Positions 5,447 through 8,594 of a stretch of DNA of 8,594 nucleotides are shown here, piece by piece. Origin of the DNA: an uncultured Sulfuricurvum sp. (GTDB taxonomy: Bacteria > Campylobacterota > Campylobacteria > Campylobacterales > Sulfurimonadaceae). Below the pieces are notes generated by a model, which worked only from the letters and a program-made list of their open reading frames with translations, was not told the DNA's origin and searched no databases. The translations under genes were made by a program, and so were the position numbers. The stretch's first letter is position 1; every line of letters starts with the position of its first letter. The DNA lies in NCBI RefSeq assembly GCF_937936435.1, contig NZ_CALDDG010000087.1, positions 1 through 8,594 on the forward strand, given 5' to 3'.

Positions 5447-8400
5447 ATCCGGAAGCATCCATAAAAACGGATAGACCAAAGTCCGTTTGAGGATATTAAA
5501 CGGTGCGGTAACGATCTCTTTCGCGATTGCGGTATGTACCTGCGGATCATCGAGTTTGCCGTTGAGCGTCAGAGTCGTCGATACGGAACCGTCATCTCCG
5601 AACAGGATGTATCCGACCATGGGAACTTTTCCGATCGCCGACCCTAGATCGGTTTTGAGCGTCAGTGTTCCGTTAATATTCTCAGCTTTCATATCCGCAG
5701 TACCCTCACCGACCATTTTGATCTCTTTGGAGTCTAAGAGAAAGTTATCGACTTTGAGAAGCCCTTTGTTGTAAACAAAATGGGCGTATCCTTCTTCGAC
5801 CGGAAGCCCTTTCGTATTATAATTCGGCAGAGAGAAAGTCGCTAGGGAGGGGACGGTATTGATAAATGCGAGGACATTGTTTAATACCTTGTAATCCTTG
5901 AGGATGGTTTTTTCGATACGCATCAAACCGTCAAACGATTCGGCTTCCCCCTTGGCTTCAAACGAAAATCTCCCTCCGCTAAAGTCGCTTAGAGCGAACA
6001 GATGTTCCATAAATACGTCGTTGAAACCGATTCCGTTGATCGAGAAAATACCTTTACGGATTTTAAGTACGGCATTTCCGTCACGATGCTGCAATGAGGC
6101 ATCCATATTGCTGCCGTTTAGCGTTGCATTCATGGTATCGGCGATAATTTTACGTTCTTTCATCAGATACAGATAGGTATTGGAAATCGTGATATTAATC
6201 GGGATCGAATCCGTAGAAGGAGATGAAGCGGATTCGGTAGAAGCGGAAGAGTGAGCCGATAAAAATTTAAACAGCTGCGGTATATTGACGCCGATGTTTT
6301 TTCCGCTGACATCGATGGTATTTGCACTTCGATCGATCACAAGGCGGTCATTAACCCTGATTTTACTCATTCCGTCCTGATAGGTGCCGCTGTAGCGGTA
6401 GTGCGATACCGGAGTGTCGTTAATGACCATCAGCGCATACGGATAATCGATCTCGCCGTTGAAACTGTAACGCGACGTAGCTCCGGTGTAAAAAATATTC
6501 AAATATCCGTTGTCGATATCGTATCGGCGTAAAATAGGAGATTTTTGAGAAAGCAGCCGAATATCGCCGATAGACATTTTCCATCCGTTCGTGATCGTCG
6601 TAAAACGGGTTTTAAGCGCTTCGGCATTTAAGACGATCTCTTCTCCCGATAGGTCGGCATCGAGCGTAACGGTATCTTGAGTATCGACCAGCGGCAGGAG
6701 CTTGGGATTCAATGCGACCATGTTGCTGATATCGATATTCCCTTTTTTGGTATCCAAACGGTAAAAACCGCTGAATTTTCCTTTGAGCAGGTCACCTAAA
6801 ACTGTTTCGATGTGGCTGAAAGCGATTTCATCGCCGTCGAACTCGGCACTGAAAGGGGAGATAAGGAGCGGTAGTTTGTGGATCGACCAGACAGAGGCAT
6901 CGGGAGTACCGAAGCGGGCTATACTGCCGTCGTAGCGTATGTTAATATTGAACGGAGCGTTACGAAGCTGGATTTCACCCAGATGAAACTCCTGAATCCC
7001 TATTTTGATATCGGACTTTTGCTTTGATCCGTCAAAGAGAGCGCTGATTTTACCGCTGGCGGTATTCGAAATAGAAAACGGAATATTATGGATAGCGGTT
7101 GAGGCATTGTGGTAATCAAACGGTGCTCTAAAACCGTTGACCTGCAATGTTTCACCCAGTATGTTCCATTGGGAAGGGAGAAAATCGAGACTGTCCCCTT
7201 CCGGAGCGATTATATAGGAAACATGCAGCGGTTCTCGAGGACTTTTGAGTGAAAAATAGTTTTTATTGCCTAACGGAGAGACGTCATAGGCATCGATGGA
7301 GACGATTCCCCGATCTTTGGAAGCATTGTATTCGCCTCTGACTTTCGCGGTGGCGAGTCCTTTGCCGTAAGAAGCGATAAAGTCGTCAAAGGTTACGCGG
7401 GCATTATCGAGTCTGACGATTCCCCCTTGTGCATGAAGCGCAATTTTGTCGAGAGTAAAATCGGATGGGGAGGGACGAAAATTTCCCTGCGCAGTAGTAT
7501 CGAGCGTATGAAGGTTGATCGAAAGATTCAAATCGACGGCACAATCACCCGTCATCTGTTTGAGCGGAACGTTTATTTTATAGAAGCGCAATAACGAGAG
7601 AATCGGATCGTTCAGCATTGCATGATCGGTATCGATATGGGCTTCGAGCATCGTGTGCGGTGTCGTAAAATCGATAAAAAGATTACTTTTTTCGGTAGGT
7701 AGGGTATAGAACGTTCCTCTTTGAGGAGAAATATAGAGTTTTCCCCGGTGAAAAGAGAGAAATACTTCAGGTGCTTTGATCGGATCAAAACCTTGTGCGA
7801 AGGTATATTCTCCATTTGCAACCGTTGCTTCGATCCGGAGTTCGGTTAACAGCTCTTCGGGCGTATCGTAATGAAATGTACCGTGAGCGCTGTTAAGTGT
7901 TATTGATGTCGCTTTCGCGTATTCGACGATCCATGGCTGTACTTCAGGATCGATGCCGAAAAAATCGACCAACGGCTTTACCGTATTGATCGTTCCTTCT
8001 GCTAAAGCGGAAAAACCGAATGTATCGGTATCGCCTTGAAAGCGTATTTTGAGATTCGGAGTGTCAGGCAACCGAAGAGTGATATCTCCTTGCAACTTTT
8101 GTTGAGGAAGATTGACGCGTAATGAGCCGGAGAGATTGGCATCGGCAAAAGTAAATGGGGGGAGGGTGAGATCAAAACGTGCCGGATCGAGCCTAAATGA
8201 GCCTTTGCAGGTATAGTTACCCTCTTGCAAGAGTATTTCGCCTATTTCTCCTCGCTGATATCGGATCGAAGTTTCCAGTGTTTTATAGCGGAGAGTTTGA
8301 ATGTGGATGGAATAGACCCATTGCTCGATCGAACGCACAACCGGAGGCAATTTGGAAAGCGGTTTCAGGGTAAAAGGTTCCGAAGATTTTTCCATGTCGC

Positions 8401-8594
8401 TTAGATCGATGTTTCCAATGACGATTCGTAATGAATCGTCCCATTTGAGATATAATTTCTCGATCGTAACACCCTTGAATCTTAGGTGATCGATTTGAAA
8501 TCCTTCTAGCAGAGCAAGAAAAATGAAAAAACCAAGCAAAAAAACGGTTGCAAAAAAAAGAACGAGATTTCTATGGATTCTGGGGATTGTTTTG
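5432..8594 (-). CDS. Large AsmA/YhdP-like envelope protein (N-terminus beyond window)
   Basis: Member of the AsmA-like superfamily (YhdP/DUF3971 type): long membrane-anchored proteins with repetitive beta structure facing the periplasm. Relatives such as YhdP and TamB are implicated in moving phospholipid towards the outer membrane. At least 1053 residues are visible. A TTG at 8537-8539 is a possible start but is almost certainly internal: the frame stays open to the window edge, adding KTIPRIHRNLVLFFATVF, which completes a basic-then-hydrophobic anchor running into LLGFFIFLALLEGF. Long amphipathic strand-rich sequence follows, interrupted by a Ser-rich linker (HSSASTESASSPSTDS, near 6200-6260). 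The last 177 residues or so form the recognisable AsmA-like C-terminal region, with LNNVLAFINTVPSL, then GKVPMVGYILFGDDGSVSTTL, and finally APFNILKRTLVYPF. It faces the metal-uptake cluster and shares a terminator with it, so it is not part of that operon. The family is confident; the exact function is not known. Confidence 0.85.
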   Translation of the reverse strand, partial: KTIPRIHRNLVLFFATVFLLGFFIFLALLEGFQIDHLRFKGVTIEKLYLKWDDSLRIVIGNIDLSDMEKSSEPFTLKPLSKLPPVVRSIEQWVYSIHIQTLRYKTLETSIRYQRGEIGEILLQEGNYTCKGSFRLDPARFDLTLPPFTFADANLSGSLRVNLPQQKLQGDITLRLPDTPNLKIRFQGDTDTFGFSALAEGTINTVKPLVDFFGIDPEVQPWIVEYAKATSITLNSAHGTFHYDTPEELLTELRIEATVANGEYTFAQGFDPIKAPEVFLSFHRGKLYISPQRGTFYTLPTEKSNLFIDFTTPHTMLEAHIDTDHAMLNDPILSLLRFYKINVPLKQMTGDCAVDLNLSINLHTLDTTAQGNFRPSPSDFTLDKIALHAQGGIVRLDNARVTFDDFIASYGKGLATAKVRGEYNASKDRGIVSIDAYDVSPLGNKNYFSLKSPREPLHVSYIIAPEGDSLDFLPSQWNILGETLQVNGFRAPFDYHNASTAIHNIPFSISNTASGKISALFDGSKQKSDIKIGIQEFHLGEIQLRNAPFNINIRYDGSIARFGTPDASVWSIHKLPLLISPFSAEFDGDEIAFSHIETVLGDLLKGKFSGFYRLDTKKGNIDISNMVALNPKLLPLVDTQDTVTLDADLSGEEIVLNAEALKTRFTTITNGWKMSIGDIRLLSQKSPILRRYDIDNGYLNIFYTGATSRYSFNGEIDYPYALMVINDTPVSHYRYSGTYQDGMSKIRVNDRLVIDRSANTIDVSGKNIGVNIPQLFKFLSAHSSASTESASSPSTDSIPINITISNTYLYLMKERKIIADTMNATLNGSNMDASLQHRDGNAVLKIRKGIFSINGIGFNDVFMEHLFALSDFSGGRFSFEAKGEAESFDGLMRIEKTILKDYKVLNNVLAFINTVPSLATFSLPNYNTKGLPVEEGYAHFVYNKGLLKVDNFLLDSKEIKMVGEGTADMKAENINGTLTLKTDLGSAIGKVPMVGYILFGDDGSVSTTLTLNGKLDDPQVHTAIAKEIVTAPFNILKRTLVYPFLWMLPDEKKK

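Noticed and set aside
6200..6260. Ser-rich stretch in the AsmA-like protein as a possible repeat or insertion
   Set aside because: It is a short low-complexity linker in frame, without direct repeats or target-site duplications.

Overview
The window looks like the end of a contig from a Campylobacterota (Epsilonproteobacteria) bacterium of the Sulfuricurvum/Sulfurimonas type. The evidence is moderate GC content, a secA followed directly by a LolC/E-type permease (a gene order I recall from Helicobacter and Campylobacter), and the style of the AsmA-like and zinc-uptake proteins. The genus is inferred from recognition, not from a search.

Layout. Bases 1-46 are not genomic: they are the tail of an Illumina TruSeq-type indexed adapter fused to the contig end. 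Bases 47-928 hold the C-terminal third of secA (plus strand), ending in a zinc-binding SEC-C motif. It overlaps by 4 bp a lipoprotein-releasing ABC permease (925-2121) that starts with TTG. A good sigma70-like promoter (2148-2176) then precedes a four-gene plus-strand cluster for metal, probably zinc, acquisition: a small exported His/Cys-rich protein (2184-2456), an outer-membrane beta-barrel protein with a periplasmic coiled coil and a triple-His motif (2503-3786), a periplasmic ZnuA/AztC-like binding protein (3796-4671), and an ABC-3 family permease overlapping it by 13 bp (4659-5420). No ATPase gene accompanies the transporter.

A large minus-strand gene for an AsmA/YhdP-like envelope protein (5432 to beyond 8594) faces the cluster. 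The two convergent genes are 11 bp apart, and a bidirectional terminator-like hairpin contains both stop codons.

How they work together (inference): the porin would admit metal through the outer membrane, the small His/Cys-rich protein could hold or pass it on in the periplasm, the binding protein would deliver it to the inner-membrane permease, and an ATPase encoded elsewhere would power import. SecA, the Lol permease and the AsmA-like protein are general envelope-biogenesis functions. There is no gene-free stretch over 300 bases, and I saw no RNA genes, CRISPR arrays, insertion sequences or prophage genes.
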